Shown one piece after another: positions 32,827-43,027 of a stretch of DNA of 64,000 nt. Origin of the DNA: Hygrophila difformis (lineage: Eukaryota; Streptophyta; Magnoliopsida; Lamiales; Acanthaceae). A model generated the notes under the pieces. It was not told the DNA's origin. It saw only the letters and a program-made list of their open reading frames with translations, and did not search any database. Position 1 is the stretch's first letter, and each line of letters opens with the position of its first letter. Where the stretch lies: the NCBI GenBank assembly GCA_030278955.1, contig JAOANR010000003.1:32131227-32195226 (forward strand). Direction: 5' to 3'. The position numbers and the translations under genes are program-made.

Positions 32827-33526
32827 TTTCTGTTATTCACGTGTATAAATTAGCTTATCTTTGTTTAGATAGATCGCTCGAACAAGACGTTTCGTAAATT
32901 TCTAATTTCGAATTTCCGGATTTGTGGTTTGGGAAACCAAACAAGGTTTTTGGAATAAAGAGTGTTTTAATAAAAACTTGATTTTTATTGTTTCACATAA
33001 GGAAATTTTCTAATTCGTACAAGGGTAGGAATGGCTAAGGCCGAGGATGGTTATGCTTAGGCGAGCGCATAGATGAATGAGATCTAGAACTACGGCAAGA
33101 TTAGTCTCTAGTGAGCGTTTCTAATTCGATGTCAAGCCTCTAAGTTATCTAGGTGTAGCAAGAGATCTAAGTTAGAATATATCACGCTTCTAAGTTCTCT
33201 AAGGTATAGAAAATGCAATATGCACATGCACATGATGATCCCCCCTAAAATAAATGCACTATATATATATATATATAAAGATTTTTTTTCAAGTTTCCAT
33301 GGGTTTTAAAAATAAAAATTTATTCCATGGAACTATTGCTTTAAAATAATAATTAAAATTCTTGGACCTCTATATTGGGTAAAAAATAATTAACATTTGG
33401 GCTAAAAAAATATTTGGGGCTAGGAAATTTCAAAAATAATAATTTGGGCTCTTCTATAATTATAATAATAATCTAAAAATAATAATGGTTTAAAAATAAT
33501 AATCTAATAGTTTAAAAATAATTTGG
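32827..33526 (-). other. Element D leader
   Basis: Untranslated leader. The CCATGG hairpin has arms TTCCATGG (33295-33302) and CCATGGAA (33325-33332). The sense motif GGGGGGATCATCATGTGCAT is at about 33224-33243. A (TA)n run is at 33259-33276. No leader ORF is present. Confidence 0.65.
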
Positions 33527-33538
33527 GCTTTGATACCA
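33527..33538 (-). promoter_or_regulatory. Primer-binding site of element D (one mismatch)
   Basis: Plus-strand GCTTTGATACCA, sense TGGTATCAAAGC. One transition from the standard TGGTATCAGAGC, three bases from the LTR end. Confidence 0.88.
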
Positions 33539-33541
33539 ACT

Positions 33542-36074
33542 TGTAACACCACGGTTTTTGGTCACCCAGGTCGGGGTGTCACCGCCACACCTCCCTAGCA
33601 AGACACGATTTCTCCGAGCTTGCTAAAGAGATGCAAGGCTATAGTTTTTCCGAATTTAAAACATTCACACAGCCCATTTATATATAATTTTAAAATAATA
33701 TCATTACAGTTGCAGCGGAAAATAATATTTACAAACACAATGCAGCGGAATATAAAAATAGGGCCAACATGGCCTAATCACGGGTTAAACAGGCCCGTTC
33801 ATGCAAGTTCTAGTCTAAAGCAAAATCTAAGAATAAAGTATTCCCCAAAATTCCCATGAATGCATATGATGATGTATATTCTTCAGCTCTGAAAGAAAAA
33901 GGGAAACAATATGGTTTGGTCAGCAAAAACTTGCTGAGTAAGTTAACACGTACATGATTATGGGGTTTCAAAGCCTTTAATTAAATTTAAAGAAAACATG
34001 TGCATACAAGACATGATTTAATTTTATTCATCTAACAATAATTTAATTGCATAATTTAAAAGACAAGGATTTCCACAAGATCATAATTCAACACACATGA
34101 TAAAATAATCGATAGACATAATTTAAAGGCACAATTTAAGTACGGAAAATGTTCAAGTATTTCATGATTTCTTTCTTCCTCTTTTATTCGATGTAATCTA
34201 GTATAATTTGTTCTTGGGGAATCGAACCCGCAAGAAGTTAAACGCACCCTAGGGAATCGAACCCGTAGGAATCAAAACACGTCCGGGGGAATCGAACCCA
34301 CAGGAAGACAGACAATCGCCGTTGGGGATCGAACCTGCAAGAACTCAAACACACCCTGGGGAATCGAACCCGCAAGGTTTGACACAAACATCCTGGGGAA
34401 TCGAACCCGCAGGAAAACATACACCCTGGGGAATCAAACCCGCAAGGTTTGACACAGACATCCTGGGGAATCGAACCCGCAGGGACACAGACGCCCTTGG
34501 GGAATCGAACCCGCAAGGTTTGAACAAGTTTCGTAAATTTCACAAGTTTCTCGCAATATAACTTTATAGAACGCTGTTTACTCCACAATTATTTAAAAAT
34601 TCATTTTAAGTCCGAAAATTCTGAATATTCACTAGTAGCTCAAAAACACAGAGGCGAACATGTTTCGTGTTTTAACTTTTTCGATCCGGGTTAGGAAAAT
34701 AGGTCAAAAACACGGATTTTCAACAGGTCATTAATCTGTCCGAATTCTATGACCGCAATTTCAACAATTCACAATCTACCAAATCAAACTAACTCCAAAT
34801 TTGATGAAATTTTACAGAGAGATTTTTAAGACAATTATCTAAAACTTTCATGTTCGGCCAAGGTTCTAATTCGGCCTAGATCTATCATCAAAAACGCCTA
34901 CAAGCTCGTACTTATGTTCTGTCAAGATTTCAAGATTCAAATTCAAAACTGTTCGGTTTGGGGTCGATTTCAGATATCAAAACATCATTAAAAATTCCAA
35001 AATTTTCACAGAAGCTAGATTAATGTCTTAGAAACGTTTTTTGTGTTTTAAGTTTTCTCGTTTGATCTGTTTTAGGGTTCCTAAAAATTCGTGCAAAAAT
35101 GCTGCGCTGTATAGGTTTTCGTGTGGACAGAATTTATGTTCTTGATTAAATCTTGAGATTAGATGTATTTTAATTCGCCCAAAACCATAGTAAGGTTAAC
35201 TTACAGATCTTTGGTCGTCCGGGATCGTCGATTCGGAGGCGTGGCTTCCAGTCCACCGTTTATCTTCTCCGTTCGTCGGGTTCTTCGTTCTCGATCCGAT
35301 TCAGGGTGTAGAAAAGAAAAAGAAGGAAGTTAGGATTCGTTTTCGAATCGTATATGGAAAAAGGATCGGATCGGAACTTACTATGACGTTAGAGATCTTC
35401 CGAATTCATCCACGATAGTCCTCGCCTTGGTTTCGTGCCTCCGACGACTCCGGGATTAGGGTTTTCGAACGTATAGAGAGTATGGATGTTTTTGAAAAGT
35501 GTTCGGGGCTTTCAAGAGGTGTTATTTATAGATAGGCACGACCTAGGGACGTCCAAGGTCGGCCTTGGTGAGTCTTGAGCCGAAAGGTGTTCAACCAAAG
35601 TCGGAAAATCCGGATTCGGGCGAGTGAATCTCGCAACCGGCGATTCTGCACGCTGGCGCGGCTGTGGCGCGACGTATGGCCAAGGACCGTGCGGCCGCCG
35701 CGCGGCTGCCGCCTGGACTTCGTTCCGGGCGGGTCGTGCGATCCGTCGTGCTTTTCCTCCTCTCTTTCGGACTTCTAACCCTCTACGTTCTCGGATTTCG
35801 ATTTCCGAGGTATCTTCGGGTTCCCACTTCTTATCATCATTTTATTCGGGTCTAAATATATGCTTGGACTAGAGTTCTCGAGTCCATTGGTGTCGGATTT
35901 CGGTGTACAATTTATTCGATTAAATTGTCTTGAGTATTGGAACTTTAATTCCCTTTTTTGATTAGACTTCGTTTCTCATTTCTTTTTCTCTTTATTTATT
36001 TGGCGTCTTTATTCATTATTTATTTATTTAATTTATTGTATTTATTTTATGGTAGAAAATTCTCGGGTATTACA
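33542..36074 (-). repeat. Element D 5' LTR (2533 bp)
   Basis: Sense start TGTAATACCCGAGAATTTTC at 36074, end GGTGTTACA at 33542. Contains TATAAATA (35523-35530), a GC-rich block (35650-35720), the B-box array (34216-34520) and hairpin CAGCAA/TTGCTG (33921-33936). The canonical GTGAGTGC donor block of B and C is absent. Confidence 0.9.
34216..34520 (-). repeat. Tandem array of tRNA B-box motifs in D 5' LTR (9 copies)
   Basis: Plus-strand cores GGAATCGAACC start at 34218, 34253, 34288, 34360, 34397, 34467 and 34501, with variants at 34323 (one base shorter) and 34430 (GGAATCAAACC). Seven of nine are exact on the element strand as GGTTCGATTCC. Three more units than in the 3' LTR, so the array has expanded or contracted within one element. 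Confidence 0.85.
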
Positions 36075-36540
36075 CTTTCCTTCGGCAATGCTCTTCCTAA
36101 TTTCTTCCAACTTCTCATCACCCGGTTGGGCGAGTCGTATTTCATCGAATATGGTAGGTCCCACTACCATCGCGTTGACAACTTCGTTTACTATGCCAGA
36201 ATGCACCAACTCTAGACTCAATTTCGCCAAGTCTCTGTACACTCGGCCGGTATCACAAGTGAATTCGCCACGTGTTGAGTCTTTCGACTTAAGGCATCGG
36301 CTACTACGTTGGCCTTTCCTTCGTGATAAGCAATCTCCAGGTCATAATCCTTGATCAGTTCCAACCATCTTCTTTGCCTCAAATTCAGCTCTTTTTGCGT
36401 GAATATGTATTTGAGGCTCTTATGGTCGGTGAACATCCGACACTTTCGCCCATAGAGATAATGTCTCCATATTTTTAAGGCGAACACGACTGCGGCCAGT
36501 TCTAAGTCGTGTGTCGGGTAGTTCTCCTCGTGTGGTTTTA
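36075..36540 (-). pseudogene. Element B pol: RNase H C-terminus and integrase N-terminus
   Basis: Sense reading begins [29 protein letters not shown] near 36540 and runs through [24 protein letters not shown] and [16 protein letters not shown] frameshift near 36235 leads to [16 protein letters not shown] and [17 protein letters not shown] up to the CTTTC duplication, where element D interrupts. Sequence upstream of KPHEE (RT, protease, gag) is absent and replaced by the segment at 36541-36704. Confidence 0.88.
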
Positions 36541-36704
36541 ATGAATCGAGATGGTAGTAGAAGAAGTGTTGGGAGTTACTTATTGTTTGTTGTTTTGTTT
36601 TCGTTTTTTTTAAGAGACCCTAGGGTCTAGGGTTTCAGGGTACCGGGTTGGAGGTACCCTTGTTTGATTGTTATTCCTTTAATATATATATATATATATA
36701 TATA
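36541..36704 (-). other. Element B gag-less segment, left of the Helitron
   Basis: Sense …AATAACAATCAAACAAGGGTACC… matches element 1 near 13558-13585. It ends in a (TA)n tract (36682-36704) into which the Helitron inserted. No coding potential seen. Confidence 0.55.
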
Positions 36705-36734
36705 CTAGTTGAAAAAGCTGTGCAAATGCACAGC
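36705..36734 (-). other. Helitron 3' terminus: hairpin plus CTAG
   Basis: Palindrome at 36717-36734 (8-bp arms, 2-nt loop), spacer 36709-36716, CTAG 36705-36708. Subterminal hairpins followed by CTRR are the diagnostic Helitron 3' end. Confidence 0.88.
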
Positions 36735-37695
36735 GAACTGAGGGGTACAACTGCCCGTGGGAAAAAGAAATAATTGTAGGTAAGTGTAAGTGGATTTTTT
36801 ACAATAAGTTAGGATAATTTAAGCAGAATTTAACAGATAGGAAGCTCAACTGCCCCAAATCTTTTTCAAATAAAGAGCCATGCTGCAAGAAGATGCATCA
36901 GGTGCATAAAAGATCGGTTGAATAGTAAATGTTACGAAATTAAGTATATGGATGATATCAAGTCATTGATGAGCATATTAACAACATGCTCTATGGGCAA
37001 CTTAATTTTCCTACATGACAAGAATTTTTAGAATGTATATGTTCATAATCTATTGTTGTGTGCTTCTATTTTTTATATAAAAAAATAAAAGAAGAATAAA
37101 GGAGTGAGAAGAAGGAATTGAAGTAAAAGCATCAGATTAGAGCCATAAAGAAAGAAAATTTGAAATTAATGGGTAACTGAGTCATCAAAGCACTTGTGCC
37201 ATGGATCTCTTGGTTACTAACTTGCTTAAGAAAAGATTAAGGAAGATTAAGAAGAGATTAAGCGGAAGATTAAAAAAATAGATGAAGATAAGGGATGAAT
37301 AGATAGAACCGGAAAGGAAAATAAAAGGGATAGGGAAGCAAAACCGCTACAAGAATAGTCGGGGAAGCAGCACTGCAATATGATATTAGATTTGCAATTA
37401 TATAACCACATAATTAAACTTGTCTCCGGACTAACCTTTTCTCCATATACCAGTTTTGTGAAGTGATCACTAACTAAAAAAATTGCACTTATTTGATCTT
37501 CCAAGGTTTTTTCTTTTAATTATGATATGATCAAAATTTGAAAGCCATAAGTAACAAATAGATGGGGAAATTACACAACAGGGCCTCTCTTTGCCATTTT
37601 CTTTAACCCCCTACCTCCAAAAAATAAAAGAGAACATATATATATATATATTTAAAACAAAACATTCAAGGAGAATTATGATGAAAAATGCATAC
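36735..37695. other. Helitron interior, no gene recognised
   Basis: AT-rich sequence without exons that I can identify. The open frame at 37247-37504 on the minus strand has no recognisable domain. Confidence 0.5.
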
Positions 37696-37979
37696 TTTCA
37701 ACTGTCTCATCAGTTCGTAATATTTTAGCAACCTTACTACAGGAACTGACATCACGCAACTCCACCTGATATAGTTGGTCAAGTAGAAAAGGAGAATTTA
37801 AGTTCAAGAACATTAGATGCATGTGTTGGAACAATAGATAATCTGAAGAAAAAGAGGAGTAATTCAATAATGAAAGAGCAATTGTCATTGAAAAAAATGA
37901 CATAAAAACACAAAATGTAGAAACTAACTTGTATTATAGCTCCACCTCTTCCTTGGCTAGTATGCTGTGCTTTCACTAC
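37696..37979 (-). pseudogene. Captured fragment: elongation factor P-like (two exons)
   Basis: Exon 37929-37979 encodes VVKAQHTSQGRGGAIIQ, bounded by TTTGTTCAG| and |GTTAGT. Exon 37696-37765 encodes VELRDVSSCSKVAKILRTDE after ATATCAG| and before |GTATGC. The order and phase match the KOW/N-terminal region of plant organellar EF-P-like proteins, which act on ribosomes to relieve stalling. Introns are retained, so it came from genomic DNA and not from mRNA. The rest of the gene is not seen here. The Cys in SSCSKV and KILRTDE suggest drift. Identification is by my recognition of the motif. Confidence 0.7.
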
Positions 37980-39779
37980 CTGAACAAAGTTTCGGTGAAA
38001 TACAATGTAAGCTGAAAACATAATTCTAGAAGCCCAAAATAACAACAAAAAACATCCAAGAATAGTTACCTCATAAATATTTCCTGCATTCAGAAACGCC
38101 AGCGGAAAACAAGCTAGCGAACTACTGTATTTATGCATAGGTAAACAAAAGCCACACAAAATCCCCAAACCCAAATAACCTAAAATTCTCCATCCAGTCA
38201 AGAAACACATATGCATTTCAACAATATCAATCAAACAAGCACAGATCACAACATAAAAAACAACCAATAATTTAAGTCCTAAATCCGCAGTAAAATAGAA
38301 GCCTGCCAAAGATGTCACAAAGAAATTAGCCACACGACGAACAAAAGCTTTTTGATTTGAAATCCACATACCCAATTCAGATTCGAATGGGACTCACGTG
38401 AATAACACAAGAAAGTTGCATTTTTCATCAGATTCCAGATCCACCAGATCCTGTGCAGCACAGGATCTTATTCAACAAATCATTTTGTTTGGTGTCTGAT
38501 GCTCAAAATTAAGAGTCGTCTGAAGCAAGACCTACAACATTCAGAGGACTTACCCGAAAACATTTTCAAAGCCAGCACCAAACCTTTAGATCTGATATAG
38601 GCAGATGCCATCTCACATCTAATTCCTCTAGTGCAATACCTTTATATGACAAGGAACATAACAAATATACGTAAATAAAGTAAATTAATGATTATGCAGG
38701 GAGAGGTGCGAAACAGTGCCAGAGCTCAAATTCTAGCAAGGAAATGGAAGTTTTGTTAAACGAAAGTAGTTTAGTGTGTAACCTATACCAGTATGCACGC
38801 ACCACTTTTAAATTTTTTTTTTTTTCAGAGTAATTCGGATAAATGATCGTACAAAAACAACACAATGCATTTGACTAATCTCAATATTTTCTAAAACAAA
38901 ACGAGCAATATAGCCTCAACAATGTAACAAGCTTAAGAAAGACACCAAACGAAGAACTTTAGCTAAACGATCAACCAGCAGGGTGCTATGAGAATTGAAA
39001 ACATATTAGCTATATGTCAACAACTGGATTTGAGATTTATTTCATTCCTTGTAAGGATCTTATGAGAAAATAAGGTAAGAAAATCACACATGATTTTCAT
39101 CACTTTGGCTGAAGGGCATCTTCCTCAAAGATCTCTCGATCTTTTTTCTGGGCAAAAAGAAATGAATAATATACACCATAAGCACATATGCTATGTAAAA
39201 GTAAATTCCCACTATCAATACAATGATCTGAAACATAATTATGCAATGCTTACTGGAAGGAAGCAAATCTATGACAAGAGAAGCATAAAATATTCCACGT
39301 TGAGTGGATTGTGAAACTATTTGGAATTTGGTACAGCTTAAAAATATAGAACATGATTAATCAACCTTCTAAATTGAAAATTTCCTGCTATTAATGAGTA
39401 GGAAGTAAGATATGCTCTATTTTTCAGAAAAATAGCATAATATTTAAAAAATTATATTTTTTACATGAATTTAATTGAGTCCTTGTTTATTTTTCGAAGA
39501 GTGTGACGAAAAACTATAATAAAAGAGATATTGTCTAATAATATATAATAAAAAACCATTCGTGAGTCGTTCCACAAAAACTAAATATTCACCATAATTT
39601 GCACGGAAAAAAAAAATATTGGTTTGTATCCTAACAAAAACAATATATAGATCACCAAAATCCAAAAACACAAATATAAAGGGAAGATACAATTATAGAT
39701 GGTTCAATGAAAATTCCTAAAAGCTTACATAAGACGCACAAAGCTCATTCTTGTTATCCAAACAGAACAAGTAGGGAAC
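37980..39779. other. Helitron interior, intron-like or unassigned
   Basis: Mostly AT-rich. The long minus-strand frame at 37779-38375 reads through the small EF-P exon into what looks like intron and is not a separate gene. No further exons recognised. Confidence 0.5.
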
Positions 39780-39976
39780 CTATCAGAAGCATCCAACTCA
39801 ACCCTTAATTGAGCTATTTCAGCTTCAGCAACAGAAAGCCTCTGCTGGCAAGCTGCCTCGGCTTCATAAGCTGCTTTTACTCGCAATTCTAAGCTATGTT
39901 CATTGAGAGCAGTCTTCAACGATTCAGCTTGCAAGTGTGCTCTATGTTCTGATTCTTTAATCTCTTCCAAGTCTCT
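39780..39976 (-). pseudogene. Captured fragment: BRE1/HUB-like E3 ligase coiled coil
   Basis: Sense reading RDLEEIKESEHRAHLQAESLK, then ALNEHSLELRVKAAYEAEAA, CQQRLSVAEAEIAQLRVELD, ASDR, followed by a donor-like AG|GTTCCC at 39780. The heptad-rich sequence with AEAACQQRL and AEAEIAQLR resembles the central coiled coil of plant histone H2B mono-ubiquitination ligases (HUB1/HUB2). It is one exon piece only, with no RING finger. It is open over its length, which suggests capture not long ago, or constraint before capture. Confidence 0.65.
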
Positions 39977-40222
39977 TCCTCAGACTAATGGTGAAGACAG
40001 CTTTGTCAGGATAAGGATCTAAATGCAGAAAAATAATTTATGCAGAGGAACATGCTTTTGATCAGAATCCACGGCACATATATGAACATATTCAAGTATA
40101 TGTATGCACATAAATCCTGGCTAAAAGATTATATTATTAAATAAGCATCCTCAAAAGAATGTAAGGGAAACCATTGAAGATAATGGATTATATGTATCAT
40201 TGAACTGAACATAAACTTTTAC

Positions 40223-40525
40223 CTCTAGAAGCGACATGATCTCTGCATCTGAGTAGGGGGCATCTCCTCCACTATTAACAACTCCAGCAATATCTGCAAT
40301 TGGCATTTCTTCTATATGTTGTGCACGTCTATACCTCCCTAGAGCAGAGCTAAATGCATTTAGCCTGCGCATGTATAAAAAGAATAAATCACAGTTGTTA
40401 TAGTCAGAAACCACCGAAATAAATTACTACAGATCATTTGTGATTTATGATTTACATACCTATCCTGTGATGTGTTGACTTGGCTTGCAGGAGGTGGATC
40501 CACATCCATCGCCTCAGCATCACTT
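40223..40525 (-). pseudogene. Captured fragment: MCM3-like C-terminus (two exons)
   Basis: Exon from about 40525 to 40460 encodes SDAEAMDVDPPPASQVNTSQDR (split). Exon 40364-40223 follows after GCGCAG| and encodes LNAFSSALGRYRRAQHIEEM and PIADIAGVVNSGGDAPYSDA to EIMSLLE, then |GTAAAAG. The phase across the intron is kept (Arg codon split AG/G). The AMDVD linker followed by a small helical domain ending in YS.AEI..LLE resembles the C-terminus of plant MCM3 replication-licensing factors. The assignment is tentative. Confidence 0.55.
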
Positions 40526-41711
40526 CATAAAGCATGGGATGAAAAATAAATAAATAAATCAAATGTATTCAAAGCACATTAATCATCAAAGAAACCAAAG
40601 CATGTTAAGAAAATAGAATTTGCATTGCAGAAGTTTCAATTTTGACTTACCCTGCTGCCGCATTAGAAAATAGAAAATTTCAGCAGTGACTAACTTTGAA
40701 GCAACACATCTTGGAAATCACAAGTTGCTTAATAAAAAAAGGGAAGCACAATACTTACCATGTTCAATTTCTGTAGCCATCAGTGCCGACAGATCTGCTA
40801 GAGTTTGCAGTGCATAACAGGCAGGGTTTTCATCTACAAGAGCAGGCAACGATAGAACAATTGTCAATGTTCAATAAAATTCTTTTTTAAGTATAACATC
40901 CAAATTCATTAAAAGCTAACATTTGTATGTATTTTAACAATTACATCACCTCAGTTCTATACCTTGGGTGAGTGCGGAAACATGCTACTCGTCAGACTGT
41001 TATTTAACAGCACAGGAAGGGGAGCCATTCGGCTAAGCATTCCAGGTGTGTTGCTCATGCTGCTGGCATCCATAGATCAAGCCATTGGCCACTTGATATG
41101 CAATCGAGCTCAAAACAGAGTCGCATTTACTTGACTATTTAGAGACTTATTCAGAACTTTATTTTTGTTAATGGGAGGCATCCATAATTTGAAGGAGCAG
41201 CTTGAGAAACATTTTGCTCGCCAGTTGCTTTAGAGGTACTCAGCTGGAGTTTACAACGGGATTGTTTCAGAATCTTTCTAGATGGTTCTTCTCCATCATT
41301 GCTGTTTTGGTCGACGTATCACTTCCTGCCTGTTAAGAGCATATCCTGACTTAGCCTGTAACTTTTATAAGTTGAAGGAAAATGATTTTTACATTTATAG
41401 GCTATGATTTAGGAACCAGTGATCGGCATCAACACATGGTTTTCTTATGAGAGCAGCATCTGCTTCTTTGTAGTTTCCACAGTATTTTCCAATCAAGTGT
41501 CACTTTCTTAATTACCCACTTCCAAGTTCTACCTGTCAATGATGTATATTAGAAACACTGTGCCCACACAACTATATGAATTTAATAGAGAAACGTCTCT
41601 AGATGCTAAGGATCCTATTTAAATCAAAATACTTACAATGTTGCTGTAATGATTAGTCATAGCAATAAGGCCAGCTGCAGACGCAGTTCCATGAGGCAGA
41701 GCTAAATATGC
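40526..41711 (-). pseudogene. Captured fragment: ALWAYS EARLY/LIN-9-like (two exons)
   Basis: Exon 41637-41711 encodes AYLALPHGTASAAGLIAMTN plus HYSNI, between TTTCAG| and |GTAAGT. Exon 40759-40833 encodes ENPACYALQTLADLSALMAT plus EIEH, between TTGTAG| and |GTAAGT. These correspond to conserved segments of plant ALY proteins, the LIN-9 subunit of the DREAM/MuvB chromatin complex (GTASxxGLIAM and ALQTLADLS). The exons are far apart and the intervening gene regions are missing or decayed, so this is a gene fragment and not a gene. Confidence 0.65.
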
Positions 41712-42514
41712 CTGAAATTAAAATTCTGGTAAATAGCTGGCAAAAAAGAATATACTGGAACAGAAGCATTGTGGCAAATGGCCTAGGCAACACATCAAGC
41801 CAAAACAAAGCTTAAACAATGTAGCAAACCAGGAAAATGACATGGAAAACAAGACAATCACAAAATTTTAAGGCCGAAAAGGCTTTCCAAATCAATTTCA
41901 ACATATGTAATTAATTAACTTCTTTTCAGAAACAATGAAAAATCATTGCATTCCAGTTAGTTAGTGCTTTCCTCTCAGATGAATTCAACAATACAGTCAA
42001 TGCTTCTTCAACTTCCTTAAAATTGCTCAAGTTTTCTACAACACTTTAAAAACACAACTTTTAAGAGCAAGAATCAGCCTTACATACTTTCAAGGTGATA
42101 TACTTGTGTTCCAGTAAAATTTACCGAAGCAAGCATATAAAAGAGTTATGATACACACATGATGATCAACCCGCATGTGAGATAGAATGAAATGTCTACA
42201 TTATTCAATTAATTCACCGAGACAAGCTTTTAATATTCGGCATTTAGCAGCAGCCTTGATCAACCAAATGATTAAGAGACTATTTATACTGAGATTCCAA
42301 TATAGGCAATGCCTTTATTTGTGTGTTACTAAGACATCTCATCTAGGTGCTAGCACCACTCAAATTTGATCATCAATAAGTCAGTTCAAGGATAATATTG
42401 ATAAAAATAAAAAAACAGGTACAAACCATCAACAACGGAAAATGAGTGAAGAATAAAATAAAAAGCATTAGTGAACAATGATATTTTTTGGCAGCATAGA
42501 AATAGGATTCTTAC
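41712..42514. other. Helitron interior, unassigned
   Basis: AT-rich, no exon recognised. Likely intron or filler between captured fragments. Confidence 0.5.
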
Positions 42515-43027
42515 AGACACAAAAGAAAAATATGTCCATCAACCCATGCTAGAGGCTTACATATACGCCCAAATCTCTTGCTTTTGATCCAGACCCTGAA
42601 GCGAATACAGTGGCGCACATGAGAATATAGATAGCCAAGCTTGTGTGCTCTGTTTTCAACCCAGTAAGAAGCAATGATGGCCCTGCTATTGCTTCTGCCA
42701 ACAATGCCCTCCATGTTGCCGTCCTAAGTAGACATGAAATTTCTGGTAATCAAAGTGCCGAAAACTGTCATCAATACACAAACTTCTATAACTTATAACA
42801 ACCGTTAAACTTCAATCAACTACCAAATATTAGTAACAATCAGTCCTTAAAAATAATAAAGAATGCATACAAATGTGAAGGTGATGAAGAGGAAAACCAT
42901 GCCTGGATGACCACCCACAGCAGCAATAATTTCTTCCAGGGAGTCCCTGCAAATGTACCTAGAAACACACCGTATCTCAGAGTGTCTTTCAGAGCTAAAA
43001 TCAAATCTCCACTAAGTGAAGCCATCT
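42515..43027 (-). pseudogene. Captured fragment: TMEM135-like membrane protein (two exons)
   Basis: The upstream exon (about 43027-42895) encodes SLSGDLILALKDTLRYGVFL plus GTFAG, then in a shifted frame DSLEEIIAAVGGHPG. The downstream exon (42723-42515) encodes TATWRALLAEAIAGPSLLLT plus GLKTEHTSLAIYILM and, after a one-base frameshift, IKSKRFGRICKPLAWVDGHI before |GTAAGA. RYGxFLGTFAG and AGPSxLLTG(L/P)NTxHTSLAIYILM are typical of plant TMEM135 N-terminal-domain proteins, multi-pass peroxisomal or mitochondrial membrane proteins. The frameshifts show decay after capture. Confidence 0.7.

Larger units (their letters stand above)
29949..36074 (-). mobile_element. Element D: gag-only Ty3/gypsy element with B-box arrays in its LTRs
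   Basis: 6126 bp, TSD CTTTC (29944-29948 and 36075-36079). The 3' LTR is only 1424 bp because an internal segment of about 1.1 kb present in the 5' LTR (2533 bp) is missing. The internal 2169 bp hold PBS, leader, an intact gag and two polypurine tracts, with no pol. After gag, sequence equivalent to NQADVPAQG survives from the start of protease, then joins the same 3' tail as in A. It is probably a sister of A in a gag-only lineage. The LTR difference means the 3' LTR was altered after insertion, or the two LTRs do not derive from a simple single insertion. Confidence 0.9.

Noticed and set aside
30623..34520. Regularly spaced repeats resembling a CRISPR array
   Set aside because: The repeats lie in the LTRs of a plant retrotransposon, spacers are short and similar to each other, and no cas genes exist here. 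Tandem B-box repeats explain them.
34216..34520. True tRNA genes at the GGTTCGATTCC motifs
   Set aside because: Only the T-arm-like core is repeated; there is no A box, anticodon arm or acceptor stem at tRNA spacing.
37779..38375. A 198-residue hydrophobic protein on the minus strand
   Set aside because: The only recognisable part is the 17-residue EF-P-like exon, with consensus splice borders; the rest reads as intron.
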